DNA of 64,000 nucleotides, taken from assembly GCF_023283985.1 (NCBI RefSeq), contig NZ_JAKIKU010000002.1, forward strand, positions 434,001-498,000, written 5' to 3'. Of this stretch, positions 44,703-54,139 are shown one piece after another. Origin of the DNA: Shewanella electrodiphila. Lineage in GTDB: Bacteria; Pseudomonadota; Gammaproteobacteria; Enterobacterales; Shewanellaceae. The translations under genes and the position numbers were made by a program. The notes beneath the pieces were generated by a model that was not told the DNA's origin, ran no database searches, and was given only the letters and a program-made list of their open reading frames with translations. Each line of letters begins with the position of its first letter. Positions within the stretch are counted from its first letter, which is position 1.

Positions 44703-47171
44703 TCATGCTATTTTACCTAAGTAACTCAAAGCTGTTAGATTGTCAGGGTTGATTGACAGTGTTTGTTTAAATGCTGATATAGCACTCTCTCTCTCTCCTA
44801 TATTTGCTAAAAATACCGCCAACTTTATTAAAACACTTTCATCATTAGGGTATTTATCTAAGTAATCTAAATATTCATTTAAAGCTAATTGACTCTCACC
44901 TCTCAGTGACAAGATATGAGCATATTGAGGTATGTATTCATCACTGTAACTTTTCAATTCATCAAGGGTTTCTTCAGCCAAATCGAGTTGATGCAATTTA
45001 TATGCGACTAATAGAATTTGCTTGTACTCTATTTCTGTTCTGCTTGATTTATTGATATTTAGTAAGTCATTTAAAGCAGACTCAAAATCATCATTGAGAA
45101 AGTGTATATAGTGATGAGTAAGGTGAAATAGCCTTGCTGCATAAGGATCCTTGTTGAACAGAGGTTCAATATTCTTTGCAAGTAGCTCTAAACCTGAAAT
45201 ATTCTTGTTCGATTTTAAATCAATTATTTTTGCTAAGGTATTCGTTAAGTTTTGGTTATTTGTCTTAATGGAAAAATATGGGTGTGCTGTACTTGATTTT
45301 TGCTCTTGATAATCTTTTTCTAATTCATTTATTAGCTCTTTATCTGCTTCAGTGAAAGTTTCGGTTGTCTGTGACTTCACTTTATTAAGCCAAAGTAAAA
45401 CGCGACCTGGTTGGTCATTTAGTTGCCAGACCTTTGCTAATAGGGATACTGATGGAGAACTTTTAAGCTCTTCACGTCTGGCGTCAAGTAAAGCGAGTGA
45501 ATTTTGAATGAGAGCCGACATTTCTTTTGATATGATTTCAAATGCTCGGTAATACTTGTAGGTCATTGAGTTCATTTGCTCAAGTGACCAATCCTCTGTA
45601 TTTTTAGTGTTTAGGAATTGTGAGAACTCGTAGTAGCCATAAATTTTGATAAGTTTACAAAAAGAAGAGTATTTTTTGTTAAGTTTTGATTCTATTTCTT
45701 CAATTTTTGCCATCTTCTGCTGATGTTGGTGTGTATTTGACGGTAATTCTTTAGCTTCTCTTAAAAGTTTTAGTGCTTCATTAGAAAATGTACCCATTTT
45801 AGAAAAAGCTTGTTTAGCTGTCTTTAGATCTTTCTCGAGGGAATAAAAAAATTGAACGTTATTTGCTTCACATTCTGGCAATGCTTTTAGAAATGTAATT
45901 GGGGAGCAAATGACTGGTTGAATATCAATGTCATTCACTTTTAAGTGTTTTATACCTTTTATTTTTGCTGCATTAATTGATAAGTTAATTATGTTTACTT
46001 CAGGATATTCAGCGGCTTCATGTTGTAAGCAATTAGCTGCATGATATAAAGCCATTGGGGTTTCAGCTAAATGCCCTGCGTAGGTCTCTACCCATTGATG
46101 TATTATACTATTATCACTGCCTGCAGACGCTTCTATACTCCCTTTAGCATGAGTCACCCCACTTTTTGAATGACAAAAATCAACACCGGTTAATAAGATT
46201 TGTGAAAACCCCATTTCTATTGCAATTCTAATGGAGCTATTTGTTACAGTCGGTCCAACTGTTGGAATATTGTCGGAAGGGCTCCAAGGTAAATGTTCGC
46301 CAAGATATAACGAACGGCCTTGCCATTGAGCTAAGATTCGATGACAAATATGGTGCGAGTTTATCAACAAGCTTTCATTCGATAACGTCATCATGTCTCG
46401 ATTAACCTCAAAGTTATGATCTTGAGGGTCAATTGAAACAATAATATGAGCAGGGATACCTAAAAGGGAAAGTTTTGAAGCAAACCGAGACACTGCAATA
46501 ACGAACAAATCGTCATAGTTTGTTTGAATCCATTCAAGATGATCATCTAATGAAGGCCCTCCACCAATAACGATGCAAGTTTTACCTAAAAATTTATTTC
46601 TTAGGACTGACGCAGGCTGCCTATTTTCAACGACATTATATAATTGTTCAATAAAAAACAGTTTTTGGTTTAAGTTAGATCTTAAGGAAGAGCTTGTTTG
46701 GGATAATAGTTGGCAAATTTGGTTGTAAGTAGCAGGGTAGTCTTCAATAATACCTGCTGATGCAGATATAGAAAGTGTCACTTTTACCTGGTTTTTAAAT
46801 AAAAATAAATTATGATTAGCCTGCGGTAAAATATCAACCAATTTATCGAAACTAATGACCTTTAGATATTCCTTTTTCTCGTCTGGTATATCGATATTGA
46901 GCATTGCCATCACTTCTGGAAGTTCGACAAAAATGTATTTACTTCCGTCGACTTTAGGGGCTTCAAGAATATAATTAACTAATAACCCTGAATCTAAGCC
47001 CAAAATGATATGCAAGGTATCTTGTTTAAAAATTTCTTGTTTGAATATCTTTTTGAAAGCTGTTGTAGAATCTACTTTTTCAAAAGTACTTCTATTAATA
47101 CAAGGTAAGTAATATTCATCAAACTGGCTGATAGCGAACTGATTATTAAACATAGTATTTGATGTTGGCAT
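44703..47171 (-). CDS. maf: Maf-type motility accessory factor / flagellin glycosyltransferase with TPR tail
   Basis: An 822-residue protein with a central MAF_flag10/DUF115 domain (KTCIVIGGGPSLDDHLEWI, HIIVSIDPQDHNFEV, TVGPTVTNSSIRIAIEMGFS, LTGVDFCHSKSG), as in flagellin nonulosonate transferases of Campylobacter, Helicobacter and Aeromonas. Its C-terminal ~180 residues form TPR-like helices (ALNEYLDYLDKYPNDESVL, AFKQTLSINPDNLTALSYLG). Maf proteins move Pse or Leg from the CMP-sugar onto flagellin Ser/Thr. The TPRs may hold flagellin. It is flanked by the synthase gene and flgT, all on the minus strand. Confidence 0.88.
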   Translation of the reverse strand: MPTSNTMFNNQFAISQFDEYYLPCINRSTFEKVDSTTAFKKIFKQEIFKQDTLHIILGLDSGLLVNYILEAPKVDGSKYIFVELPEVMAMLNIDIPDEKKEYLKVISFDKLVDILPQANHNLFLFKNQVKVTLSISASAGIIEDYPATYNQICQLLSQTSSSLRSNLNQKLFFIEQLYNVVENRQPASVLRNKFLGKTCIVIGGGPSLDDHLEWIQTNYDDLFVIAVSRFASKLSLLGIPAHIIVSIDPQDHNFEVNRDMMTLSNESLLINSHHICHRILAQWQGRSLYLGEHLPWSPSDNIPTVGPTVTNSSIRIAIEMGFSQILLTGVDFCHSKSGVTHAKGSIEASAGSDNSIIHQWVETYAGHLAETPMALYHAANCLQHEAAEYPEVNIINLSINAAKIKGIKHLKVNDIDIQPVICSPITFLKALPECEANNVQFFYSLEKDLKTAKQAFSKMGTFSNEALKLLREAKELPSNTHQHQQKMAKIEEIESKLNKKYSSFCKLIKIYGYYEFSQFLNTKNTEDWSLEQMNSMTYKYYRAFEIISKEMSALIQNSLALLDARREELKSSPSVSLLAKVWQLNDQPGRVLLWLNKVKSQTTETFTEADKELINELEKDYQEQKSSTAHPYFSIKTNNQNLTNTLAKIIDLKSNKNISGLELLAKNIEPLFNKDPYAARLFHLTHHYIHFLNDDFESALNDLLNINKSSRTEIEYKQILLVAYKLHQLDLAEETLDELKSYSDEYIPQYAHILSLRGESQLALNEYLDYLDKYPNDESVLIKLAVFLANIGERESAISAFKQTLSINPDNLTALSYLGKIA

Positions 47172-47251
47172 TATTCTTAAAACCTTCTTGTTCGATTCAT
47201 TAGACGTTACTTTGTATTACTTAAAATTCTCTTAGAGGAACTTTACCTGCT

Positions 47252-48445
47252 TTAAATCTTAATCACGATATCTTGTATTTGTATGTTACCTGATGCCTCT
47301 ATCCCTTCTAGCACCGCCGTTGCGCTTTCTTCTGATACTTGTTCAATGGTTACAGTGGCACGATTTTTTGTTGCGACTGCACGCATTAAGTTGACTCTGT
47401 CTGGGATATTTTGCTGTAAAACAATTTGAAAGTTATCACCCATTTTAACGTTATTTTTTCGGCCTAGATTGATGATAATTCTGTTTCCTTGCTTAGCGAC
47501 GATTTGTCCTAATAATGGACGACAGTTTAGGAGGTTATCAATATCTTGCGTGCTTTGTTGAAATAATTGGTTCATTGATTGTCCGTAAGTCGAACTCCAA
47601 AAGCGCTTTGTTGTTGGAGAGACGGTTTCATCTTTATCAAATGCCCATTCTGCTGTAGCGGCGTAGTCTTTACTCCATACTTTTTCACCGCTAATCCCGT
47701 GAAATAATGTAAAGCGTAAATTAATTTGTCGTTGAGGGTAATCACTCCAGAGGCCGAACATTGAGCTCTGATTTGGCTCTGTGGAAATATCTAAAATCTC
47801 AGGCTGTAAAATATATTGGCTATCAGTGATTTCGCCTAACCAACTTGGGATCCTGTTGCCTCTAAAGTTTATCAATTGATTTTTATGGTCTAGTTTTTCT
47901 TCGGCGTGCATATGCGCAAAACTAAACTCTGACATGCTATTAATCACTGTGCCATATTGTTGTGACAGGGCTTGTTCAAAATTGGCTAATTGACCATAAC
48001 GCAATTGGGAGCGATCTCGCATGGTAGCTTGTGGAATCATCAGTGCCGCTTTAAGTTGCTGGCTGTGACATTGCTGAACGACCTTCTGTGATTCGAGGTT
48101 TAGCCTTAATGAGACAGTAATATCAGTTGAGGTGATAATTTCTGATACCACTTCAATATTTTTAGCCTCACCCATGCGTTGTACTTGAAATGCATTTTGA
48201 GTCAAGTTGCCTTGATTAATGGTTTGACGGCTATTGAAGTTCACTCCAGCTTTTAAGCTGGCATAGTTTAATGCTTGATTTATTGCGGCTTCACGGGCTT
48301 TATCAATATTGCCATCGACAATGCTCGCTTGACCTGATACTTCGATTCTTTGTGCAAAAGCGACGTGACTGATACTGGCCAATTGCAGTACAAGCACTGA
48401 AAAAAATAATAATTTAATGTTTAAATTCGGCATGTTCAGTTTCAC
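47252..48445 (-). CDS. flgT: flagellar H-ring assembly protein FlgT
   Basis: A 397-residue periplasmic protein with a signal peptide cleaved near VAFA/QRIEV. The N-terminal domain is the FlgT_N type (GQASIVDGNIDKAREAAINQALNYASLKAG), the middle is FlgT_M and the C-terminus is FlgT_C (GQIVAKQGNRIIINLGRKNNVKMGDNF). In Vibrio FlgT builds the H ring around the basal body and helps the T ring recruit stators. It starts 78 bases downstream of a sigma-54 element and diverges from flgOP, as in Vibrio and Shewanella. Confidence 0.92.
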   Translation of the reverse strand: MKLNMPNLNIKLLFFSVLVLQLASISHVAFAQRIEVSGQASIVDGNIDKAREAAINQALNYASLKAGVNFNSRQTINQGNLTQNAFQVQRMGEAKNIEVVSEIITSTDITVSLRLNLESQKVVQQCHSQQLKAALMIPQATMRDRSQLRYGQLANFEQALSQQYGTVINSMSEFSFAHMHAEEKLDHKNQLINFRGNRIPSWLGEITDSQYILQPEILDISTEPNQSSMFGLWSDYPQRQINLRFTLFHGISGEKVWSKDYAATAEWAFDKDETVSPTTKRFWSSTYGQSMNQLFQQSTQDIDNLLNCRPLLGQIVAKQGNRIIINLGRKNNVKMGDNFQIVLQQNIPDRVNLMRAVATKNRATVTIEQVSEESATAVLEGIEASGNIQIQDIVIKI

Positions 48446-48519
48446 TTTTTACAAAATAATGAAGATATCAGTGCCAACTTAATGACTTTTAGACACCATT
48501 TTTATGAGTCTTTATAGCA

Positions 48520-48537
48520 AAGCAATAATTGTGCCCT
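48520..48537 (-). promoter_or_regulatory. sigma-54 promoter for flgT
   Basis: Read on the minus strand, GGGCACAATTATTGCTTT has the -24 GG (48534-48535) and -12 GC (48522-48523) separated by exactly 10 bases and matches GGCAC-N5-TTGC. Confidence 0.75.
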
Positions 48538-48816
48538 TTGTGTATCTGTGGCTTTGATAAGTGTGAATATTTAGAAAAGGCTCATCATGGCTAATTAATA
48601 GCGCTTAAATGATAAAGTTTTTAACTTAAGTGCCGATAGGGTTTCAGAGAGTGTGGCTATTAACATTGTTATGAGTGTGATGACGAACATGGTTATTAAT
48701 AAAGTTAGGCCACTTGATACCCATTGAATGAATAAGGTTTGTTCACTGGGTTTAAACGATACTTTTCTAGATAACGCCAATGACAGTGCATGAATTGAGT
48801 TAAGGATATAAAGGCT

Positions 48817-49527
48817 ATGCGTCAATTTATTATATTACCCATTGCTTTATTAATGGCAGCTTGCGCAAGTGAGACGTCAAAGAGTGGCGATGAGTTAACC
48901 TATGCAGGGCAGCCTACTGACACTAACTCATGGTTTATGTCCGAACCAGAAGGTCAGACGCCAAAAGCATTAAGCTACGATATAGAAAAGGTCGGTTTAG
49001 CCCCAAAGTCTCAAGTGAACACACTTGCAGAAAAAATCGTCAATGAACTGGTATTACAAAATGATAGCCTGCGTTCAGATCAACCTTTATTGGTGACGAC
49101 ACCTGTAAAAGTAGATGCTTTTAGTCAAACTGACGCTCTAGGTTTGCAGCTACAACAAGGTTTTGTTGCAGCATTTCATGCTCATGAATTTAATTTAGTT
49201 GATATGAATGTGGCTAATGCCATAAGAGCAACAGAACAAGGTGAGTTTATTCTCAGTCGCGATTGGAAGCTATTGCCGTCTGATTTACCCGTGTCCCATG
49301 TTGTTGTGTCGACAATGGCTACAACAACACAAGGAGTCATGTTGAATGCCAGGATTGTTAATGTAACCAATAATCGAGTGGTGTCTGCTGTACAAACTTT
49401 TGTTCATACAGACAGTTTACCGGGTTACTTATCACCCTCTAATAAAGTTACCTCAGAAAATGGTTTGCTCTATCGTAATGAGCAATCTGGGGATGGAAAA
49501 GTGGCTGTGCTAGGAGAGAAATTATGA
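48817..49527 (+). CDS. flgO: flagellar outer-membrane lipoprotein FlgO
   Basis: A 236-residue lipoprotein with lipobox LMAAC (Cys at residue 16) and a FlgO domain (LAEKIVNELVLQNDSL, VDAFSQTDALGLQLQQGFVAAF, VVVSTMATTTQGVMLNARIV). In Vibrio cholerae FlgO stabilises the flagellum in the outer membrane. The flgP start overlaps its stop by four bases. AAGG lies about ten bases upstream of the start. Confidence 0.92.
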   Translation: MRQFIILPIALLMAACASETSKSGDELTYAGQPTDTNSWFMSEPEGQTPKALSYDIEKVGLAPKSQVNTLAEKIVNELVLQNDSLRSDQPLLVTTPVKVDAFSQTDALGLQLQQGFVAAFHAHEFNLVDMNVANAIRATEQGEFILSRDWKLLPSDLPVSHVVVSTMATTTQGVMLNARIVNVTNNRVVSAVQTFVHTDSLPGYLSPSNKVTSENGLLYRNEQSGDGKVAVLGEKL

Positions 49528-49982
49528 AAAAGCTTTTAATGGCAATGATGTCTGTCGCAGCATTATCGTTAGTCGGTTGCTCAAGTAATGATAAATATGT
49601 CCAGTGGGAAACAGAGGCGCCTGAGCAGTTTCCAAAATTAACCGCGATAGGTTATGCCCCTCTCGCGACGCAGCCAGCAAAAGAGCAATCTCATAAAGTG
49701 TTAATGGCGATGCAAGCGTCAAAAATTGCGGCGTATCGTGAGTTAGCAGAGCAGGTATATGGTCAACAAGTGGATGCTCATAGCCAAATGAGCGAGTGGT
49801 TATTAAATAGTGAAACCGTGTCGACTCAGGTTTCTGGCATGATTAAGGGGGCTAAGGTGATTAAAAGCTATCCCGCTGGTGATATGTATGTTACTGAATT
49901 AGAGTTAGATTTTTCTCAAGTGTGGAACTTATATCAGCAAGACAATCGACCAAGAAAAATCAAAGAAGTCACTTATTTTTAG
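49524..49982 (+). CDS. flgP: flagellar outer-membrane lipoprotein FlgP
   Basis: A 152-residue lipoprotein with lipobox LSLVGC, a LPP20-like FlgP fold (AMQASKIAAYRELAEQVYGQQVDAHSQM) and a C-terminal VTELELDFSQVW strand. FlgP forms the large outer ring (H ring or basal disk) on polar flagella. It is co-translated with flgO. A terminator follows 41 bases after the stop. Confidence 0.92.
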   Translation: MKKLLMAMMSVAALSLVGCSSNDKYVQWETEAPEQFPKLTAIGYAPLATQPAKEQSHKVLMAMQASKIAAYRELAEQVYGQQVDAHSQMSEWLLNSETVSTQVSGMIKGAKVIKSYPAGDMYVTELELDFSQVWNLYQQDNRPRKIKEVTYF

Positions 49983-50021
49983 TGTTTAAATGTTGATTGA
50001 GCTATTACAAATAAATACAAG

Positions 50022-50048
50022 AAAGCCGCTGATGACAGCGGCTTTTTT
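50022..50048 (+). terminator. intrinsic terminator after flgOP
   Basis: A 7-bp stem, AGCCGCT (50024-50030) and AGCGGCT (50037-50043), is followed by six T; the flanking A residues allow activity on the flgN side as well. Confidence 0.9.
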
Positions 50049-50086
50049 ATGGTGTTAATTCATGGGTGCAGAAATTGACGCTTACA

Positions 50087-50512
50087 TTAGGCTTTTAGAT
50101 TAGAGCCTAATGATGAAATGGTCGACGTTCGACCTTTGTCATTATAAGTGAGGCTGGTAGCGTTTCGACTCATTTGCATCGCTTGAGAAAAGCGATTTAA
50201 ACTCGCAATATTCAGTTCAATCAAGCTGGCATTTTGATTATTAATGTCTTTACACTCTTCTAATATTACCTTGGCTTCTTCCACTTTCTGAATTAATACA
50301 GTGTCAGTGCTAAGTAATTCTTTATCAGGATGGTTAGCGAGCTTCTGATCATTCTGCTGCAGATTATTGAGACAGGTTACTTTCTCGCGGGCTAAAGCCA
50401 AAAGGGTATCTGCATCTTGATCTGTTAACGCTTGCTTTTCTGCAGATACAAGTTTTTTCAGCGACGACAAAGTGCCGTGCTGAAAAGATAACAGCTGTAG
50501 TAATTCATTCAT
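50087..50512 (-). CDS. flgN: flagellar chaperone FlgN
   Basis: A 141-residue, all-helical protein with leucine/glutamine-rich coiled-coil segments and a start (MNELLQLLSFQHGTLSSLKKLVSAEKQAL) typical of FlgN, the export chaperone for the hook-junction proteins FlgK and FlgL encoded at the right end. It follows flgM in the same transcript. Confidence 0.88.
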   Translation of the reverse strand: MNELLQLLSFQHGTLSSLKKLVSAEKQALTDQDADTLLALAREKVTCLNNLQQNDQKLANHPDKELLSTDTVLIQKVEEAKVILEECKDINNQNASLIELNIASLNRFSQAMQMSRNATSLTYNDKGRTSTISSLGSNLKA

Positions 50513-50577
50513 AAGTTACTCTTCATAAAATCCACATTACATTTGTAATGCTTGATTAGCCAAGAGTCATTATGAAA

Positions 50578-50907
50578 TTACTCTTGGTCGAAATTTAGTC
50601 CGCTCATGTCAGCTTCAAAACTGGCAATATTAGCAGCAAGCTTTTCTGGATCGACTTTATATCGACCTTCAGAAATCGCTGTTTTAATTGCATCAACTTT
50701 GCTTTGATCAATTTCAGGTAACGATGCCATTTTGCTCTGAGCTCCTTGCAGCTGTTGTGCTTGCGAGGTAATGCTGACCGAATCAGTTTTCACTGCTGCT
50801 GTATTACTGCTCGTTGACTCTGCAGTTTTTGTCGCAGCACTTGCGTCACGGTTAGTACGTAACTGAGTGTGTGAAGCTGTTTTTAGATTGTTAATATCAA
50901 TTGCCAT
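50578..50907 (-). CDS. flgM: anti-sigma-28 factor FlgM
   Basis: A 109-residue protein: a flexible Ser/Thr/Ala-rich N-terminal half (the export signal and unstructured part) and a C-terminal sigma-28-binding region (QSKVDAIKTAISEGRYKVDPEKLAANI). It holds FliA inactive until exported through the finished hook. Its sigma-28 promoter gives it autogenous feedback. Confidence 0.92.
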   Translation of the reverse strand: MAIDINNLKTASHTQLRTNRDASAATKTAESTSSNTAAVKTDSVSITSQAQQLQGAQSKMASLPEIDQSKVDAIKTAISEGRYKVDPEKLAANIASFEADMSGLNFDQE

Positions 50908-50944
50908 GTAAGGCTCCAGCGTAATTTATGGTATTCCTAACAGG

Positions 50945-50971
50945 GTATCGGCCATGCTGGAAAGAACTTTA
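50945..50971 (-). promoter_or_regulatory. sigma-28 (FliA) promoter for flgMN
   Basis: On the minus strand, TAAAGTTC (50964-50971), 11 bases, then GCCGATAC (50945-50952) matches the FliA consensus TAAAGTTT-N11-GCCGATAA at 14 of 16 positions, 38 bases upstream of flgM. Confidence 0.88.
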
Positions 50972-50979
50972 GGATTATT

Positions 50980-51702
50980 TTACATCCTAACTTCAACTTC
51001 TCCAACACCTATGACAATAACATCTAGTTTCCTGTTTGAGTTAGAGTTTTTGACTCTAATGGTCTCTCCCACATTTCCGTCTCTTAATGCTTCACCGGCT
51101 GTTTTTATTTCAAAGCTATTAGTTTTTGCATATATGGAGACTGAATCACCTTTACATACAAAACATAGGTTATTATTGAGTAATGGGGCTTTGGCTGGGA
51201 CTCGTCTTTTTGAGCGAGTCCCAATAATGTCGGATACACCCGAGAAAAACTGGCCACGAATACTGTGCTGATCAACATAATTTATTTCTATGGTGTCATT
51301 GGTGATGAGTTCGCCTTTCTCGATAATACTTTTAGCCGTCACTACAGGGTAGAGTACTTCAACTTTGACGGATAAATACATTTGCCAAGGGTAATCGTAC
51401 TCCGGACTGTTGCAACTTATCTTTACGGTATTGGTTCGGTTAATCGGTCTGTCGCTGGCCATTTCTACATTGATTGGCGGGTAGCATGATGGAGGGGTTA
51501 ACCTTCCTTCAACACGTTGTGGCAAGATATTTATCTTTGCATCACTATTATATGAAGGACTATTAGCAATTTTTTTTGCGACAGTCTCTTTAGCTAACTC
51601 AGTAATGGTCGATAAAGAGTAGGTAATAGTGCTGTCTTCACTGGCGAAAGCCGGTAAAGAGGAACACAATATAATGAGTAGCCATAGCATTCTTTTATTC
51701 AT
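50980..51702 (-). CDS. flgA: flagellar P-ring assembly chaperone FlgA
   Basis: A 240-residue periplasmic chaperone for FlgI, with signal peptide (cleavage near AFAS/EDST), an N-terminal domain and a C-terminal SAF-type beta-clip (AKSIIEKGELITNDTIEI, KAPLLNNNLCFVCKGD, GNVGETIRVKNSNSNRKL). It lies upstream of flgM but flgM has its own promoter. It diverges from cheV. Confidence 0.92.
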   Translation of the reverse strand: MNKRMLWLLIILCSSLPAFASEDSTITYSLSTITELAKETVAKKIANSPSYNSDAKINILPQRVEGRLTPPSCYPPINVEMASDRPINRTNTVKISCNSPEYDYPWQMYLSVKVEVLYPVVTAKSIIEKGELITNDTIEINYVDQHSIRGQFFSGVSDIIGTRSKRRVPAKAPLLNNNLCFVCKGDSVSIYAKTNSFEIKTAGEALRDGNVGETIRVKNSNSNRKLDVIVIGVGEVEVRM

Positions 51703-51884
51703 TTTTAGTTTCTAGCCAGTATTGCCAGTATGTCTCTATACTTCTCTATTAACGGTTTAAATCTGTGGATTTAAACAAGAATATTAATTTAGTTGTTTAT
51801 ATGAGTCGCATTGTACTCATCAGTGAGTCAGAAGTTTGACTGTTCAACTATCAATATGGGGTTTTATTGTCATTGTTTTATAAG

Positions 51885-51902
51885 AAGCAATAAGTATGCC
51901 CA
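51885..51902 (-). promoter_or_regulatory. candidate sigma-54 promoter for flgA
   Basis: On the minus strand GGGCATACTTATTGCTT gives GG (51899-51900)-N10-GC (51887-51888) with TTGC at -12. It lies about 185 bases upstream of flgA, which would leave a long leader. Confidence 0.6.
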
Positions 51903-52037
51903 GTTAGTATGTTGATAATCATATTGTCAGAAAATCGAATTTAGCGTGTGGTACAATTTGATGGTAATAGATTTACTGTCGCTTTAAATCATAAGAAAAA
52001 CGCCCGGAAGGGGCTGTAAAATAAACAAGGCAGGGTT

Positions 52038-52958
52038 ATGTCGAGTATTCTTGAATCAGTCAATAAACGTACCCAACTCGTTGGTCAAAATAGACTTGAG
52101 TTGTTACTTTTTAAATTGAATGGCCGTCAACGATTTGGTATCAACGTTTTCAAAGTAAAAGAAGTCTTACAGTGTCCACCATTAACGACATTACCGCGCT
52201 TAAGCCCAATGATTAAAGGTATTGCTCATATTCGTGGTTCGACTATTTCTGTGATTGATTTGAGTGCGGCAACAGGCGGCCGTCCTTTAACTTCAACAGA
52301 GAACTGCTTCATTATTATTGCTGAGTATAACCGCAGTATTCAAGGGTTCTTAGTCAGTTCTGTTGAGCGTATTATCAATATGAACTGGGAATCAATTATG
52401 CCGCCGCCACAAGGTGCTGGACGTAATTCATATCTAACAGCAGTGACTGAAATTGAAGGTGAATTGGTCGAGATTTTGGACGTTGAAAAAATCTTAGATG
52501 AAATCTCACCTGTTAAGACTGAAATCAGTAAAGAAGCTGATGAAGCGTTAACTATCGACCGTGATCAGCATTATCATATTATGGTTATTGATGACTCTGC
52601 GGTGGCACGTAAACAAATTATTCGTTCTTTAGAGTCTTTGAATCTGCAAATTGATACTGCAATTGATGGTAAAGATGCACTCGAAAAACTCAAAGCTATA
52701 GCAACAGAAATGGACAATGTCGCTGACGAAATTCCATTAATCATCTCTGATATTGAAATGCCTGAGATGGACGGTTATACCCTAACTGCTGAAATTCGAG
52801 ATGATCCAAAACTAAAAGACATTAAAGTTGTATTACATACTTCGTTAAGTGGTGTCTTTAACCAAGCAATGGTTGAGAAAGTCGGTGCAAATGATTTTAT
52901 CGCAAAATTTAATCCGGATGAGCTGGCTTCTGCTGTAAATAAACACTTAATTTTATAA
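52038..52958 (+). CDS. cheV: chemotaxis coupling protein CheV
   Basis: A 306-residue protein: an N-terminal CheW domain (LLLFKLNGRQRFGINVFKVKEV, split over two strands; IKGIAHIRGSTISVIDLS) and a C-terminal response-regulator receiver (VIDDSAVARKQIIRSL, phospho-acceptor Asp in IISDIEMPEMDGYT, LHTSLSG). It links chemoreceptors to CheA and tunes adaptation. It precedes cheR, as in other polar-flagellate Shewanella and Vibrio. Confidence 0.94.
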   Translation: MSSILESVNKRTQLVGQNRLELLLFKLNGRQRFGINVFKVKEVLQCPPLTTLPRLSPMIKGIAHIRGSTISVIDLSAATGGRPLTSTENCFIIIAEYNRSIQGFLVSSVERIINMNWESIMPPPQGAGRNSYLTAVTEIEGELVEILDVEKILDEISPVKTEISKEADEALTIDRDQHYHIMVIDDSAVARKQIIRSLESLNLQIDTAIDGKDALEKLKAIATEMDNVADEIPLIISDIEMPEMDGYTLTAEIRDDPKLKDIKVVLHTSLSGVFNQAMVEKVGANDFIAKFNPDELASAVNKHLIL

Positions 52959-53156
52959 GCATTATTATCATTCTCTGTCTATGATTAACTTAATAGGCAG
53001 ATGAATGTTATCTATGAAACTGCAGCATCTCGTTAAGTTCATTAAAATGAATGTTTGAGTTAGCAAGTCAACATTGATAGCGTTAGATGAGTCAATCAAG
53101 TGACCGGTTCACACTGAAATTACTTGTAGGTAGTTTCTTTATAATAGGGTGTAAAT

Positions 53157-53990
53157 GTGACGAATAAATCACTCGCTGAAGCAGAATATAATCAGTTTAA
53201 GCTTTTTTTAGAGCAGCACAGCGGCATTGTATTAGGTGACAACAAGCAGTACTTGGTCAGAAGTCGTTTAGCTCCATTGATGGGTAAACATGATTTACCC
53301 TCATTATCTGAAGTCGTTAAACGCTCAATGAAGCCAACTGAAAGACATTTACGGGCAGAAGTTATTGATGCCATGACCACAAATGAAACCTTGTGGTTTA
53401 GGGATAAATACCCCTTTGAATTACTTCATAATTCATTATTACCTGAATATAGCCGTTTAGGGCGTCCATTGAAAATATGGTCAGCTGCATGCTCGTCTGG
53501 GCAAGAACCTTACTCCTTAGCTATGACCATTCTTGAGTATCAACAACGTAAGCCAGGTGCGTTACCTGGAAACGCGACTATTCAAGCAACTGACTTATCA
53601 CCTTCGATGTTAGAGCGGTGTAAGAATGCAGAATATGACAGTTTAGCGTTAGCCCGTGGGTTATCTCCTGAACGCAAACGCCAATTCTTTGATCAATTAC
53701 CGTCTGGTAATATGAAAGTTAAAGATAACGTTAAGCGATTAGTGAACTTTAGAGCGCATAACTTACTTGAAAGTTATAGCCTTTTAGGTAAATACGACAT
53801 TATTTTTTGTCGTAATGTACTGATTTATTTTGCCCCTGAGGCAAAAGCTAAAATACTGCGGCAATTTGCTGCCGCTTTGAATCCTAATGGCATACTATTT
53901 TTAGGTGCGTCAGAATCTATCTCAGGTTTGACTGACGAATTCAATATGGTTCGATGTAACCCTGGTATTTATTATCAAAAGAAAACCTAA
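53157..53990 (+). CDS. cheR: chemoreceptor methyltransferase CheR
   Basis: A 277-residue protein with the CheR N-terminal helical domain (YLVRSRLAPLMGKHDLPSL) and the methyltransferase domain (KIWSAACSSGQEPYSLAMT, QATDLSPSMLERCKNAEYD, FCRNVLIYFAPEAK). It methylates Glu residues of MCPs with SAM. The start is GTG; a strong terminator follows before the flgB operon. Confidence 0.95.
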   Translation: MTNKSLAEAEYNQFKLFLEQHSGIVLGDNKQYLVRSRLAPLMGKHDLPSLSEVVKRSMKPTERHLRAEVIDAMTTNETLWFRDKYPFELLHNSLLPEYSRLGRPLKIWSAACSSGQEPYSLAMTILEYQQRKPGALPGNATIQATDLSPSMLERCKNAEYDSLALARGLSPERKRQFFDQLPSGNMKVKDNVKRLVNFRAHNLLESYSLLGKYDIIFCRNVLIYFAPEAKAKILRQFAAALNPNGILFLGASESISGLTDEFNMVRCNPGIYYQKKT

Positions 53991-54029
53991 TTATAATACA
54001 TTGTAAATAAAGGTTTTTTATCATTTTCT

Positions 54030-54059
54030 ATGCCAGCTTCTGCTGGCATTATTTTTTTT
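54030..54059 (+). terminator. intrinsic terminator after cheR
   Basis: An 8-bp stem, ATGCCAGC (54030-54037) and GCTGGCAT (54042-54049), is followed by a run of T. Confidence 0.92.
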
Positions 54060-54088
54060 ATCTATTTCGCATCTACTTCTTAAATATT

Positions 54089-54106
54089 TTGGCATAACCT
54101 TTGCTT
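54089..54106 (+). promoter_or_regulatory. sigma-54 promoter of the flgBCDE operon
   Basis: TTGGCATAACCTTTGCTT has GG (54091-54092)-N10-GC (54103-54104), with TGGCA and TTGC blocks, 34 bases ahead of the flgB ATG. Confidence 0.88.
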
Positions 54107-54139
54107 TATTCCTCTCAGTTAGCTGATGGAGGCAATTTT

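Noticed and set aside
48587-48604. TGGCTAATTAATAGC as a sigma-54 promoter for flgO
   Set aside because: The GG-N10-GC spacing is present but the TTGC block is absent and it lies over 200 bases upstream of flgO.
48595-48825. 76-codon hydrophobic frame on the minus strand upstream of flgO
   Set aside because: It overlaps the flgO start and the divergent control region, lacks a good ribosome site and has no recognisable family; hydrophobicity can arise by chance from AT-rich sequence.
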